DNA of 64,000 nt from Asparagopsis taxiformis (Eukaryota > Rhodophyta > Florideophyceae > Bonnemaisoniales > Bonnemaisoniaceae), in the NCBI GenBank assembly GCA_030407315.1, contig JALQPE010001848.1:34013-98012 (forward strand), read 5' to 3'. How positions within the stretch are numbered: position 1 is the first letter of the stretch; each line of letters begins with the position of its first letter. The translations under genes were made by a program, and so were the position numbers. Below are positions 21,024 through 30,703 of this stretch, one piece after another. The notes under the pieces were generated by a model that had not been told where the DNA came from, ran no database searches, and saw only the letters and a program-made list of their open reading frames with translations.

Positions 21024-23893
21024 CATGCAGAAGAGCATGCTTTGCTTACTACGCCGAACGAAAATCGAAAATTGGAAGCGGTGTGATCTCTAGAAATGAG
21101 AAGGGGCTTGGCAAACAGAAGCTGAATACATTACAATCCAACCACAAAAAAACTGATTCCCTGCTTGCTTCCCGTTCCGATCACCTCCGAAATCCCAAGT
21201 ATGACGCCCCGCTTATGACAGATACCGAAGGGCAGTGCGATGTCACTCGGGAAGACGGTGGTGAAACTAATAAGCAGATGAACTCTAACTTGGAACAAAT
21301 ATCAATGATTGAAATCCCATCCAGCAATGACGAGCGTGGAAGTCTTCCGGAAGGGCAGGAATCAACAACTCATCAAGCAGATATCGATAGTGTGAAAAAC
21401 ACGGTACCAGAGGCCATGAAAAGCGTTGCTCGCAAATACGATGGCTTTGACAGCAACGGTCTTCTCCCCTCACTACGCCATGTTTCGGAAAGCTATGGTT
21501 ACAAACTCAAGATCAGACGTTCCATCTATTATGATGAAGATCGCCAGTACGTGAATAACGTGACACTCTCATGCACACATGCCCATCGCGGATGTCAGTT
21601 TCAATGCCGCGTCAGAGGTTTCCTTTCTGATGCATACATTAGTGATCAAAATGCGTCAGGAAACGATCCGAGATTGAGTACCGGGAGTCGTATGTTTGAG
21701 ATTAGGCATGTGCTTCGCTTTTGGCACAAATTTCATAACCACGACCCGTCACCTACTATTGTAAAGGGTGCTGTCCCACCGGAGGCCTTGAAGACTGCAG
21801 AGAATATGAGAAATGTTTCATTTATGCGTTGTCGAGACATTACAAGATATATTGAGGACACTTACAAGATCTGCGTGAGTCGCACATACCTTCGCAATTA
21901 CCTTTTCTACCGTTATCGCAGCGCAAATCCTATCGAACAGGACAGCATGCGCCTCATTCGAAACCTGGTTTCTTTACAACAGAAAAACTGTAGGACGTAC
22001 TTCACAATTCGATTGACTGGCGACAACAGGCTTCACTCTATCGTTTGGTCCTTACCACTTTGGAGAGACATGTACCACCTCAACGGAATTCTTCCTGGAG
22101 TTTCAGTTGACTGTAAGTCAATATCAAATATCTATGGTCTACCACTCATCGCTTTTTCTGGAAGGACAAATGAAGGGAAAGTTTGTTTCTTTATGATGGG
22201 TGTCCTGCATGACCAAACGGAAGAAAGCTTGGAATGGGCTATGAGAGAATTTGACAATATGGTACCAGCTACACCAAATATCGTCGCTCTCGACCAGGAT
22301 GCGGCTGGAATAAACGCTGCGAAAAAAGTTTGGCCGTTTTCATATCATCTACTAGATGACTGGCACATTAACCAAAACCAACTCAAGAACGTTGCCTCTT
22401 TTATTAACAAATGTGGCATCACGGCCCTAGCAAATCGTATATCTGTTGGGTCTTCTTTGTTTCCAAGACGACGCAGAACCGAACATGATCATTCAGCGGC
22501 AATACCAAATTCGTACTCGGATATGTGCTCCGACTTGTACGCGTTGCGCAGAAGCCCAACCGAGGCCGTATTCCTGGAGAGGCGAGAATCGTTCGAGAGC
22601 ATATATTTTGAGGGAGTTGAACCACCGAGATGGTATACGACGCTTTACAAGAAGCTACCAGAGATGGTCATTCAGTGCTATAACCGGACTCGGTGTGGAT
22701 TGCGGTTCCTTTTCCAAGGTACCACTCATACTGAATCATTCAACTCGATATATAAATCTTCCATCTTGGACAGGAATGTCCCGTTGGGAGAGGTTCCGAT
22801 AGAAATGAACCGTGTAACTACTACACTCGATGAAGAACGTATCAGAGATGTCAACAAAGTCTCGAGGGTGCTCAGGCTGCAAATGAAAGGAACTGACTTC
22901 TTTCCTACCACAGAATTGTTGGACCAATTTATGCTATCATTCACCAACTATTCTATTTCTTCTTTCCTTAATCTGAGCTATTCTGGATCATCTGAGTGGC
23001 ACATTGCCGGATTTATTCTTGTGCCACAACTTTCGACCGTTCCAGCAAACGCAACTAGTACTGTTTTTGGATCGATAGAATCGGACGCCTCCTACTTCAA
23101 GCATGTGAAATTTTTTCTTGAGTTTGGCGAAGAGAACAACCGCAGAACAGTTGATGTTAAAATATGGAATAGAATGTCCCAAAACAAAACTGATGTTATG
23201 GGATTGCATGCAACATGTTCCTGTCCATTCTACAGATCAGCTGGAATACCCTGTCGTCATCTAACTCGAGTGGCATTTCAATATGCCGACTACACAAAAA
23301 CAAACCCGACTATCAAAGAGTATTTGGGAACCAAAGAATCGCTGAATCTGAGCTCCATGTTTCACAAGTACTGGAGGCGGAATAGAACGTCATGGCGCGA
23401 TGAAGTAATACGTTCACGGTTCACAACAACGACAGACCAATCGGTGGGCTTATCTACGAATGTTAATGAAGGAGAGCAAGTCAATGTAGCTGGTGCACCA
23501 AACCCAATCGAGAAGGATGTGAGATATAGCAACTGCAAGGCTGTATTTGACCAGATTTTCCGGCACGTGGAATGCCAAGGAGCATATGCTTCTTCAGTTT
23601 TCAAAAGCGCTCTTGATGCTATGCTCGCACAATCTACGAGAGGTGGGCTGCCTGGCTCGGGAATAGATTTAGACCGCCCACTAGACCTAGAAATTGCTCC
23701 AAACAATCAAGATTTCATTCGCAGCGAGGGCAACAATATCGTCATTAACGGCGAGATTGGTAATCCCACTGTGAGGAGAGCGGGAAACCGAGGATCCAAC
23801 AAGAGAAAACGTTCATTCCTGGAGAGAGGTGGGCGAAAGTCATTACGTATCAAACGAGGTCTTGCAGCACCTCGCAAAGTAGAACACAAGTGA
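18989..23893 (+). CDS. MULE transposase with N-terminal Ulp1/SENP-type protease
   Basis: 1,634 aa from the ATG at 18989. A good 3' splice site (TTGTATTGCAG) just upstream suggests a 5' UTR intron. Residues ~100-260 form a C48 cysteine protease: H158 in RSHWGAV, D180 in YWGDS and C230 in DAYSCGFYVL. A long low-complexity linker follows. Around residue 820 there is a FAR1-like Cys/His DNA-binding segment. The MULE catalytic core has D1041 (GVSVDCKSI), D1102 (VALDQDAAG) and E1249 (THTESFNS). A SWIM zinc finger (CSCPFYRSAGIPCRHL) and a basic tail (RGSNKRKRSF) end the protein. All catalytic residues are present, so it looks competent. AATAAA at 23984 is a likely polyA signal. Confidence 0.93.
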   Translation: MSSSNHQWELLADESGSSNTLEECLEKRIEEFMEMVKVDGMILTERQWNSLHIHLNESFASFKSCDDTKPWFEHAKPECMLDDHLLLAGLSELTMADNFIIFGCNSGQHFMAGAGRAGNGVREEDGMFDNIRNIVLQAWVDSDVAPSFIIPVNIRRSHWGAVFGVNDPEDETHGIVYWGDSLRHPCPHNLLEFVTSFFEDTCMNTVWTTSGDNYILDVLSFKMQLDAYSCGFYVLSAATSLSEYSGNMPKQTFKTQYSAELTEDIRKCCTMRYVRAVLELCDCDEFSNGKPTDLDVCRYLISFLPGNQCPSERVYDEAPVITIEMDPTVSQSRIVQPGDVEYDWSESTEGSRAFDGSDGKSMFEWYNEMDAKSTKKDTLAATKCSPAQTEIDVLPDEEDFEPAPPAQLQKNVNTDALVKARREKSTIEARIQRPGRGSRMLSSAGPERLGTELHGPRGMEADPEKHDALMARHTASTSVTRAGSAGTCPTVSPAPPASIPCPGPSELPESHSHVFACNDGRNEGEGIAVDEECARESSAITGVHTYVQDSLKPVEPLTIEECIVVRGSVLHYLDQCHAKGVHYGAVTTILRRSNETRPGDPLSFIGSIRLRCVERRRASNCPVELLAWRSRDECQWLVKPPTTSHTHEKSPSSKPSQRHKSTIRTIYDFEKELCTISRSCRRACFAYYAERKSKIGSGVISRNEKGLGKQKLNTLQSNHKKTDSLLASRSDHLRNPKYDAPLMTDTEGQCDVTREDGGETNKQMNSNLEQISMIEIPSSNDERGSLPEGQESTTHQADIDSVKNTVPEAMKSVARKYDGFDSNGLLPSLRHVSESYGYKLKIRRSIYYDEDRQYVNNVTLSCTHAHRGCQFQCRVRGFLSDAYISDQNASGNDPRLSTGSRMFEIRHVLRFWHKFHNHDPSPTIVKGAVPPEALKTAENMRNVSFMRCRDITRYIEDTYKICVSRTYLRNYLFYRYRSANPIEQDSMRLIRNLVSLQQKNCRTYFTIRLTGDNRLHSIVWSLPLWRDMYHLNGILPGVSVDCKSISNIYGLPLIAFSGRTNEGKVCFFMMGVLHDQTEESLEWAMREFDNMVPATPNIVALDQDAAGINAAKKVWPFSYHLLDDWHINQNQLKNVASFINKCGITALANRISVGSSLFPRRRRTEHDHSAAIPNSYSDMCSDLYALRRSPTEAVFLERRESFESIYFEGVEPPRWYTTLYKKLPEMVIQCYNRTRCGLRFLFQGTTHTESFNSIYKSSILDRNVPLGEVPIEMNRVTTTLDEERIRDVNKVSRVLRLQMKGTDFFPTTELLDQFMLSFTNYSISSFLNLSYSGSSEWHIAGFILVPQLSTVPANATSTVFGSIESDASYFKHVKFFLEFGEENNRRTVDVKIWNRMSQNKTDVMGLHATCSCPFYRSAGIPCRHLTRVAFQYADYTKTNPTIKEYLGTKESLNLSSMFHKYWRRNRTSWRDEVIRSRFTTTTDQSVGLSTNVNEGEQVNVAGAPNPIEKDVRYSNCKAVFDQIFRHVECQGAYASSVFKSALDAMLAQSTRGGLPGSGIDLDRPLDLEIAPNNQDFIRSEGNNIVINGEIGNPTVRRAGNRGSNKRKRSFLERGGRKSLRIKRGLAAPRKVEHK

Positions 23894-24070
23894 TGGAGTA
23901 AATCAAAGCCCCCTTCCCTTACATAACTCCCATTGTGTGTCAAATCTGTTCACATCACTACACAGGGTTCGATCTTTGCATAGAATAAAAAAAATCAAGT
24001 AAAGAGTTGTGTATCATAGTGAGCGCTGAATGACCTATATTTATCACAACTTAACCCATTTCAATGCAGT

Positions 24071-26119
24071 TCAATGTAGACAGCAACGGGAGATAGTGCA
24101 GAGCTCTTTCTCGAAGTCATAAATAGTGCGAATGGTAGACTTGTGGCGTTGGGACGGTTTGGAGCTGGGGCTCTTTTCGTGTGTGTGGCTTGTAGTCGGT
24201 GGTTTCACGAGCCACTGGCATTCGTCCCTCGATCTCCATGCTAACAATTCCACTGGGCAATTTGATGCACGACGGCGCTCTACGCACCGGAGCCGTATGC
24301 TTCCAATAAAGCTGAGAGGATCACCTGGTCTTGTCTCGTTACTCCGCCGCAAAATTGTTGTGACTGCACCGTAGTGCACGCCTTTTGCATGGCACTGGTC
24401 CAAGTAATGCAGAACTGACCCTCTGACAACGATGCACTCTTCTATTGTAAGTGGCTCCACAGGCTTCAATGAGTCCTGAACATAGGTATGTACACCAGTT
24501 ATGGCAGATGACTCACGTGCGCACTCTTCATCGACGGCAATTCCTTCCCCTTCGTTTCTTCCATCATTACATGCGAAAACATGACTGTGAGATTCTGGCA
24601 ACTCACTTGGTCCGGGACAAGGTATTGAAGCCGGCGGCGCCGGAGAGACAGTTGGGCAGGTACCAGCACTGCCGGCGCGTGTCACACTGGTACTAGCAGT
24701 GTGCCGGGCCATTAATGCGTCGTGTTTCTCAGGATCCGCCTCCATGCCCCGTGGACCGTGCAGCTCTGTGCCAAGTCTCTCTGGCCCAGCTGAGGACAGC
24801 ATTCGAGATCCCCTTCCGGGGCGTTGTATTCGCGCCTCGATCGTAGATTTTTCCCTTCTAGCCTTGACTAGAGCGTCCGTATTTACGTTCTTCTGAAGCT
24901 GCGCGGGCGGAGCAGGCTCAAAGTCTTCTTCATCGGGCAGCACGTCGATCTCAGTCTGAGCTGGAGAACATTTAGTAGCAGCCAACGTATCCTTCTTTGT
25001 GCTTTTAGCATCCATTTCATTGTACCATTCGAACATACTCTTTCCGTCACTTCCATCAAACGCTCTACTCCCTTCTGTGCTCTCGCTCCAGTCATATTCG
25101 ACATCACCTGGCTGCACTATTCTGCTCTGAGAAACTGTAGGGTCCATTTCAATTGTTATTACCGGAGCTTCGTCATAGACACGTTCGCTGGGGCACTGAT
25201 TTCCGGGTAGGAATGATATCAAATATCTGCACACATCTAAGTCGGTAGGCTTGCCATTCGAAAATTCATCACAATCACACAACTCCAACACAGCCCTCAC
25301 GTATCGCATAGTACAGCATTTCCGGATATCCTCCGTAAGTTCTGCAGAGTACTGCGTCTTGAAAGTTTGTTTCGGCATATTTCCAGAGTATTCCGAGAGA
25401 CTTGTTGCTGCGCTGAGAACATAAAATCCACAGCTGTATGCATCGAGCTGCATTTTAAATGATAGTACGTCTAGGATGTAGTTATCTCCACTTGTCGTCC
25501 ACACCGTGTTCATGCACGTATCCTCGAAGAAACTGGTCACGAACTCGAGAAGGTTATGAGGGCAGGGGTGTCTCAAACTGTCACCCCAGTAAACAATTCC
25601 ATGCGTTTCATCTTCTGGGTCGTTGACACCGAACACAGCACCCCAGTGCGATCTCCTGATATTTACCGGAATAATAAAGCTAGGAGCGACATCGGAATCG
25701 ACCCATGCTTGCAGAACAATGTTTCGAATGTTGTCAAACATCCCATCCTCTTCTCGAACGCCATTTCCAGCCCTCCCTGCACCTGCCATAAAATGCTGCC
25801 CTGAGTTGCAGCCGAATATTATGAAATTATCGGCCATTGTTAGTTCGGACAGTCCGGCAAGCAACAAATGGTCGTCAAGCATGCATTCTGGTTTCGCGTG
25901 CTCAAACCACGGTTTTGTGTCGTCACACGATTTGAATGATGCAAACGACTCATTCAGATGTATGTGAAGAGAGTTCCACTGTCTTTCCGTTAAAATCATG
26001 CCATCCACTTTCACCATTTCCATAAATTCTTCTATGCGCTTTTCCAAACACTCTTCCAATGTGTTAGAGCTTCCGGATTCATCCGCCAGAAGTTCCCATT
26101 GATGATTGGATGAGCTCAT
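24071..26119 (-). CDS. Truncated second copy of the MULE protein: protease half only
   Basis: The right arm carries the same ATG (26117-26119) and the same sequence as the main gene for the N-terminal ~678 residues, including the full H-D-C protease triad and the linker. Past the repeat junction the frame runs only four more codons (CCLH) to a stop at 24071. It therefore encodes an intact 682-aa protease-plus-linker protein without transposase. It has its own copy of the 5' region and would be transcribed towards the centre, convergent with the full gene. It may be expressed or may simply be a by-product of the duplication. Confidence 0.8.
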   Translation of the reverse strand: MSSSNHQWELLADESGSSNTLEECLEKRIEEFMEMVKVDGMILTERQWNSLHIHLNESFASFKSCDDTKPWFEHAKPECMLDDHLLLAGLSELTMADNFIIFGCNSGQHFMAGAGRAGNGVREEDGMFDNIRNIVLQAWVDSDVAPSFIIPVNIRRSHWGAVFGVNDPEDETHGIVYWGDSLRHPCPHNLLEFVTSFFEDTCMNTVWTTSGDNYILDVLSFKMQLDAYSCGFYVLSAATSLSEYSGNMPKQTFKTQYSAELTEDIRKCCTMRYVRAVLELCDCDEFSNGKPTDLDVCRYLISFLPGNQCPSERVYDEAPVITIEMDPTVSQSRIVQPGDVEYDWSESTEGSRAFDGSDGKSMFEWYNEMDAKSTKKDTLAATKCSPAQTEIDVLPDEEDFEPAPPAQLQKNVNTDALVKARREKSTIEARIQRPGRGSRMLSSAGPERLGTELHGPRGMEADPEKHDALMARHTASTSVTRAGSAGTCPTVSPAPPASIPCPGPSELPESHSHVFACNDGRNEGEGIAVDEECARESSAITGVHTYVQDSLKPVEPLTIEECIVVRGSVLHYLDQCHAKGVHYGAVTTILRRSNETRPGDPLSFIGSIRLRCVERRRASNCPVELLAWRSRDECQWLVKPPTTSHTHEKSPSSKPSQRHKSTIRTIYDFEKELCTISRCCLH

Positions 26120-27108
26120 GACAGCGTCTTGGCGGTTTTTCAGAAACTGCAATACAATGTTAGCGCTTCAGAACTTAATTGAAGGAAGAAACCGGCGGAT
26201 CGCGTCCCTCTTTTTGTTAACAGAGAACAGTAAACTAATTCGTTCCGTTGTTATCTACGAGAAAGACAGTTCCCAGCAAAGGCAATTTCAAATTCGCAGA
26301 CCTGCGATGAGAACCGGGTAAGACAATGAACGAGAGATCAGAAAGAGTACTGCAATGTTGAAAGCATGCAGAAGTGTGAGAAGACTGCAGCAATACTGGT
26401 GCTAGTCATGCAGGTATTCTCGCTCCTTTATCTGCTGTTCTGCATAAATGTTTTAGCTAGGTTCGTTTCACTCACACAGGAAGTGAATGGTCTTGTCTGG
26501 CGCGCAAAAATATCGATAACTGCGTGTAGAAGACGTCAACGCGCATAGAAACCGGGCGGGAATGTTGACAGTGGTGTCGATATCGCGGCAGTAGCCGCGG
26601 TGGTGGCACGGGGGTAGATGACGATGTCATGGGGTCTCGAGAGGAGCGGACCACTGCGGGGCGGTCCTATCTGCCGGTGCCGCGCGGCGAGAGATTTCGA
26701 GATTTGGATTACCCGCCATTTCCAATAATTGGCGGCGGCGAAAATGGGAAATTGAATTTCGGTGAACGAGAAAGTTGAAAGTTCGAGTCACGCGAAAATG
26801 GTTGAGTTTGTCACGCGGAGCGACGGGCGGTGCGAACCCTCTCAGAGCAGCTGTTTTCGCATGTTGCGCTAGCGGTACTTTTTCCAGCTTTCCTGGATCC
26901 AGGCTGTTTTCAACCAATGAAAAGGCCGTATTCGCCAAAATTTATCATATTTGGTTGACGAGTTTTTGTGATTGGTGCATCTACGGGCCACGGAGATAAC
27001 CGGGCCAGGCGCTTGACAAGTTTCTGCGATTGGTCAAAACAGCTTGACGAGTTCGTCCGATTGGCTGAAATCTTACCGTCTCTACCGGCGGTAGATTAAG
27101 TGCTCCCC
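24085..27108 (-). repeat. MULE inverted repeat, right arm
   Basis: Exact reverse complement of 18000-21023 as far as I can check. The outer end abuts the duplicated GATTTGCGTT, so this arm serves as the element's right terminus. Confidence 0.93.
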
Positions 27109-27372
27109 GATTTGCGTTATAATCGCGGCAAGAAATGCTACGAAGTGCAAGTATCATGGAAAGGGTTTAGTCATGAAGAGCCGACGTGGGAGCCAATTTA
27201 TAATATGGAAGAGGACATACCTGATATGCTGCGCAAGTTTCTGGAAAGCTATCCAGACAAAGGAAAAGTGCAGAGAGCATTGAGTTCTCTCGCGGGAGTA
27301 GCTCGCACTGAAAGAGAGGAGTGTAGACCGGCGAAACCTGGTCCAACAGAATTGGCAAATAGCATTGAATGA
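27109..27372 (+). CDS. Gypsy polyprotein, chromodomain exon-like tail
   Basis: Continuation of the Gypsy frame after the MULE. The 10-bp duplication keeps phase, so DLR before the MULE and DLRYNRGKKCYEV after it are the same codons. The 80-odd residues have the chromodomain core YEVQVSWKGF, EEPTWEP and a following helix, marking a chromovirus, which uses this domain to target integration to modified chromatin. The last ~17 codons lie inside the 3' LTR. Confidence 0.9.
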   Translation, partial: DLRYNRGKKCYEVQVSWKGFSHEEPTWEPIYNMEEDIPDMLRKFLESYPDKGKVQRALSSLAGVARTEREECRPAKPGPTELANSIE

Positions 27373-27718
27373 TTGGGTAAGTTGTTTTCAGTGCCGGATT
27401 ACTGATATATGGATCTCCAATTAATAACATTATTCAATGTCGTTAATTAACGGGAGAATAATGGCCTATTCAATATACACTGGAGTTCGGTACCATTCAG
27501 CATGCGTCTATGCTGAATGACTATTACAGCAGCTGAAACGATCCCGGAATCAGTACAGCACACTGCTTGTCATCACAAGCACCTCGCGGCAGTAGTAGAA
27601 GATGTTCGGGGTATAAATACACCAAGGTAGCGATGGTAGTAGGAGAATAGAAGCTAAGCGGGCTCAGGAGCCCTAACAGACGGATTAAAGGAACACGGCT
27701 AAGGCTGTTCCAGCTATA
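27322..27718 (+). repeat. Gypsy 3' LTR
   Basis: 397 bp, differing from the 5' LTR by a single G deletion (GATTGGGTAAG versus GATTGGGGTAAG), followed by GTAC. Confidence 0.9.
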
Positions 27719-27722
27719 GTAC

Positions 27723-28945
27723 GAAGCTATACTCAACAGGAAGGTAACTATTAATTGTGGAATCTAGCACCCTAAACTACCTTGTTTGATTCAACTTCTT
27801 TTCTTTCGCAAAAAACTGCCTAGTATAATTGTCGCCACTGCATAAATTACCACAAATCTCGGAGTTTAGGTGAAACCATGCTTTCGCACACCTAAACACC
27901 GAATCTAGCCAGAAATTGAATATGATTTATGGCTCGCAAGGAAGATATCCCTGATCTGAGCCTCGTAGTGAAACCTAGGAGGAGTGCCATTCCGAAGGAG
28001 GTCGTAAGCAAAGCGCTCGCGTGAGCAGTCTTTCAACCGAACCTATAGATAATTTAGTGCATCAAGGGAAATTGAATTTCTGAAAGACATTAGCTTTGCA
28101 TACGGGAACCATTGTGCCCCTTGCTTATTCTACGAGAAGAAATGCCCCCATGGATCCACGCAACGTTTTTCTACTTTCACAACCTTTTTATTCTTGTTTG
28201 TATTCTATCAACCTCTGCTTTCCATGTCAAACCTGAGCGAGTCACAATGTCTGCGCGTCATTGCAGACTCTCCTTTGGACCCAATCCACCTTCCTCCGGA
28301 TTATACCATCGTCCATTTCAGTTACATCTACTATTTCTGGTCATAGATGCAAGCCTGACAGTAAATCCCTCAAACATTCCAATCCGATCCGTTCGGCACC
28401 CCTCATATGAATACCCGGCCTTCGCGTCTGTTTGTCATACTTTAAGAAATTATGATTTTGACTGGCTCCGAGTCAGTCGGTCCAGAACATGAAAATAAGA
28501 AAAACGTGTCCACGTCGTACACAGCGTATCGATATAAATCCAACCGCTTACTACCCGCGGCTCACGCGACAGTAGAGGTCTCGTAATGTCGTCCCGCAGC
28601 AAGCAGCGGTGCAACCGCATCATTGATTCATATGCTGAGATTGCGCAATGGAAACATACCTTTGACTCACGTAACATTGCTGTCATGAATCTTATTTCCT
28701 TCACGTCGCAAACAGAATCGGACACGCGCCTAACAGTACCAGTGCATCATCCGACAGGAAATTAATTCAACAAGAGGCAAGGTTTGCCCAGCAACTTGAA
28801 TCTATTTACCAACCACAACCTCCAAGAAGGGTCACCCCTGCCAATAGATCATTTAAGCACGCCTAATACGACACAAACTAGACGAATTAAGATAACGTCG
28901 ATCTCCCTCTGCAACATAACTCCAAAGTTGAACAAAACGGCATCA
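27723..28945. other. Gene-poor stretch
   Basis: No recognisable gene. A 126-codon frame at 28112-28492(+) has a hydrophobic N-terminal part but no family resemblance, so I leave it uncalled. A short inverted motif, TTTAGGTG...CACCTAAA, lies at about 27869-27896. Confidence 0.4.
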
Positions 28946-29773
28946 CTACTTATACGTCAAAGATTCCGGCGACATAGCGCGCTTCGTGTTCATAGTCTTC
29001 AACGACATGCCCAACCTCTTCGGTAGAAACCTGAGCAAAGAAATCGCCATGGTATTCCGTCTACCCGGCGTCGTTCTCAACCTATTGCGCGCGAGACACT
29101 TCAACGTCACACCCGCACATCTCTCCGCCGACTGTTTCGGCATACCAAATTTCTTAAAATCAACATCATCCACACCGGCACTCATCTCGCTCTCCACTAA
29201 TCCCGGCTCGAGCGCCAGAACAGACACGCCCTTATCGGCGAGTTCACTGCGGAGCGCGTATGACATGGTGGACACAAAGCTCTTCGTAGCCGTGTAGGTA
29301 GCCGTCCACGGCAGGGCGTCAGCGCCTACGCTACTAACGAAGATGATACCGCCGCGATTCTTGTCGGCGAAGCGTCTTCCGAAGCGGTATGCCAGGGTTG
29401 TTACCGCGCACACATTCACGTTTATGACCTGCTGATGTTTTTCGAGCTCTTGACGGAACATGCTGCCGTGGACTTCAATGGCGGCATTGTTGATCAATAG
29501 GCCGACATCGAGATCAGCGGTTTGCGAGGCGATTTGTTCCGGACCCTCGGCAGTGGAGAGATCAGCGATGATTACACGCGTTTCGATGTTGTGTTCTTTT
29601 GCGAGCGACTCGGCGAGCTTTTTGAGCCGATCTTCGCGACGGGCGGTGAACACGACGGAGAGCCCGTTGGCGGCAAGGATTTTTGCAAAGGCTTCTCCAA
29701 TGCCGGATGAAGCGCCGGTTACGACGGCCCACGGGCCGAATTTCAACTTGAAGTCTTTTGAGAGCTTGACCAT
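28946..29773 (-). CDS. Classical short-chain dehydrogenase/reductase
   Basis: 275 aa, ATG at 29771-29773. Cofactor loop TGASSGIG (19-26), NNAA (95-98), catalytic Ser around 147-148, and Y160-x3-K164 in a YTATK motif give a complete classical SDR active site. VVFTARREDRL with Arg after the second strand suggests NADPH preference. The C-terminal segment with RFLPKRLG is basic and may touch a membrane surface. The substrate cannot be read from sequence. The gene is isolated among repeats, and its GC-rich codon use resembles the 1-4 kb housekeeping block. Confidence 0.9.
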   Translation of the reverse strand: MVKLSKDFKLKFGPWAVVTGASSGIGEAFAKILAANGLSVVFTARREDRLKKLAESLAKEHNIETRVIIADLSTAEGPEQIASQTADLDVGLLINNAAIEVHGSMFRQELEKHQQVINVNVCAVTTLAYRFGRRFADKNRGGIIFVSSVGADALPWTATYTATKSFVSTMSYALRSELADKGVSVLALEPGLVESEMSAGVDDVDFKKFGMPKQSAERCAGVTLKCLARNRLRTTPGRRNTMAISLLRFLPKRLGMSLKTMNTKRAMSPESLTYK

Positions 29774-30703
29774 TTCGATGCACGACGTAACGTGACGATC
29801 GGGATATCGAACAATGGGGGGGCTTGAGGTGATGACTATTTACGACCGATGGCAATGTTGGTAACCTACTACTGAGGTGACTTGGTGAGAGGTGTGATGT
29901 GGATTTGTTGTGCACGAATGAACAGAATACAAGTGGATGGGTCGGACATAACAGTAGGCATGATTGGGCACATTACGTACGGAATCTGACAACCCATACG
30001 ATCAAACATTCAGATGGGCCAATGACTGTGGGCGGCATGCGGTAGACGTTTTCTCAAAGAAGATGTTGAGAGGCGTGTTATTAAAGTTGTACCTGCCTGT
30101 AAATTCTGTTATATTGATGATGCGAGAGCTGTCCCACCACGCAACGGCTACCTTCTGGCGTAGTTGTGGGCTCGACCAATTACAATTCGTCGTATGGCAA
30201 AGAGGTTTTATTCAACTTTTTCAATATAAGCCAATCATGTTGAGAGAATTCCACGGTTAGTTTATTTCATTTTCCATGTGCCGGCATGTGGCAGCTGGTG
30301 AGTGGTTAGAGTGTTTCCACCAATTGGACAACACCAATTGTTTCAGGACACATCTGGTCGTGGACATCCTGTGCACATTCATTGGAGTTTGTACAGTATC
30401 CGCAGGAGGTATCGGTAGCACAGATGGTGATCTGTCCTGTCACCGTCCAAGAGGTCACGATTGTCGCTCTGCTTCCCCCGATTCAATGGTCTCCACGTGA
30501 AATGAGTTTCACAGTTGCATCCAATACATTGAACTACAATGTGCCTCTTGCATTCATAACTGTATCGAATATCATCCACATCACAACTGGTCCTCTTTGT
30601 ACAACTGAATATGGTGTTGTGCTTCCAAGCTGTTCGTTGGTACTTCTATTAACTCGCACAATTATTTCACTGCAGTTATGACTTGGATAAAGAATGCCTC
30701 CAT
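29774..30703. other. Intergenic stretch
   Basis: No supported gene. A 99-codon plus-strand frame at 30382-30681 has weak secreted-domain character (two Cys, beta-rich) and may be a relic. Confidence 0.35.

Larger units (their letters stand above)
18000..27108 (+). mobile_element. Mutator-like element (MULE) with 3-kb terminal inverted repeats
   Basis: 9,109 bp bounded by GGGGAGCACTT and its complement, flanked by the 10-bp duplication GATTTGCGTT at 17990-17999 and 27109-27118. The first 3,024 bp (18000-21023) recur as a reverse complement at 24085-27108. Every reading frame I compared there is identical and no indel is needed, since paired positions sum to 45108. The unique centre (21024-24084) holds the catalytic half of the transposase gene. 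A long-TIR MULE that also encodes a Ulp1 protease is known from plants, but TIRs reaching deep into the coding region are unusual. Confidence 0.95.
12933..27718 (+). mobile_element. Ty3/Gypsy chromovirus with a MULE nested inside
   Basis: Two LTRs of 398 and 397 bp that appear identical apart from one G indel bound the element, with GTAC flanking both sides (12929-12932 and 27719-27722). Without the nested 9.1-kb MULE and its 10-bp duplication the element is about 5.67 kb. The gene order is gag, protease, RT, RNase H, integrase, chromodomain. Near-identical LTRs and an uninterrupted polyprotein frame date the insertion as very recent, and the MULE is younger still. I see no classical tRNA primer-binding site directly after the left LTR. 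Confidence 0.93.

Noticed and set aside
28112..28492. 126-codon frame with hydrophobic start
   Set aside because: No family match, no promoter signs, compositionally like surrounding intergenic DNA; not called as a gene.
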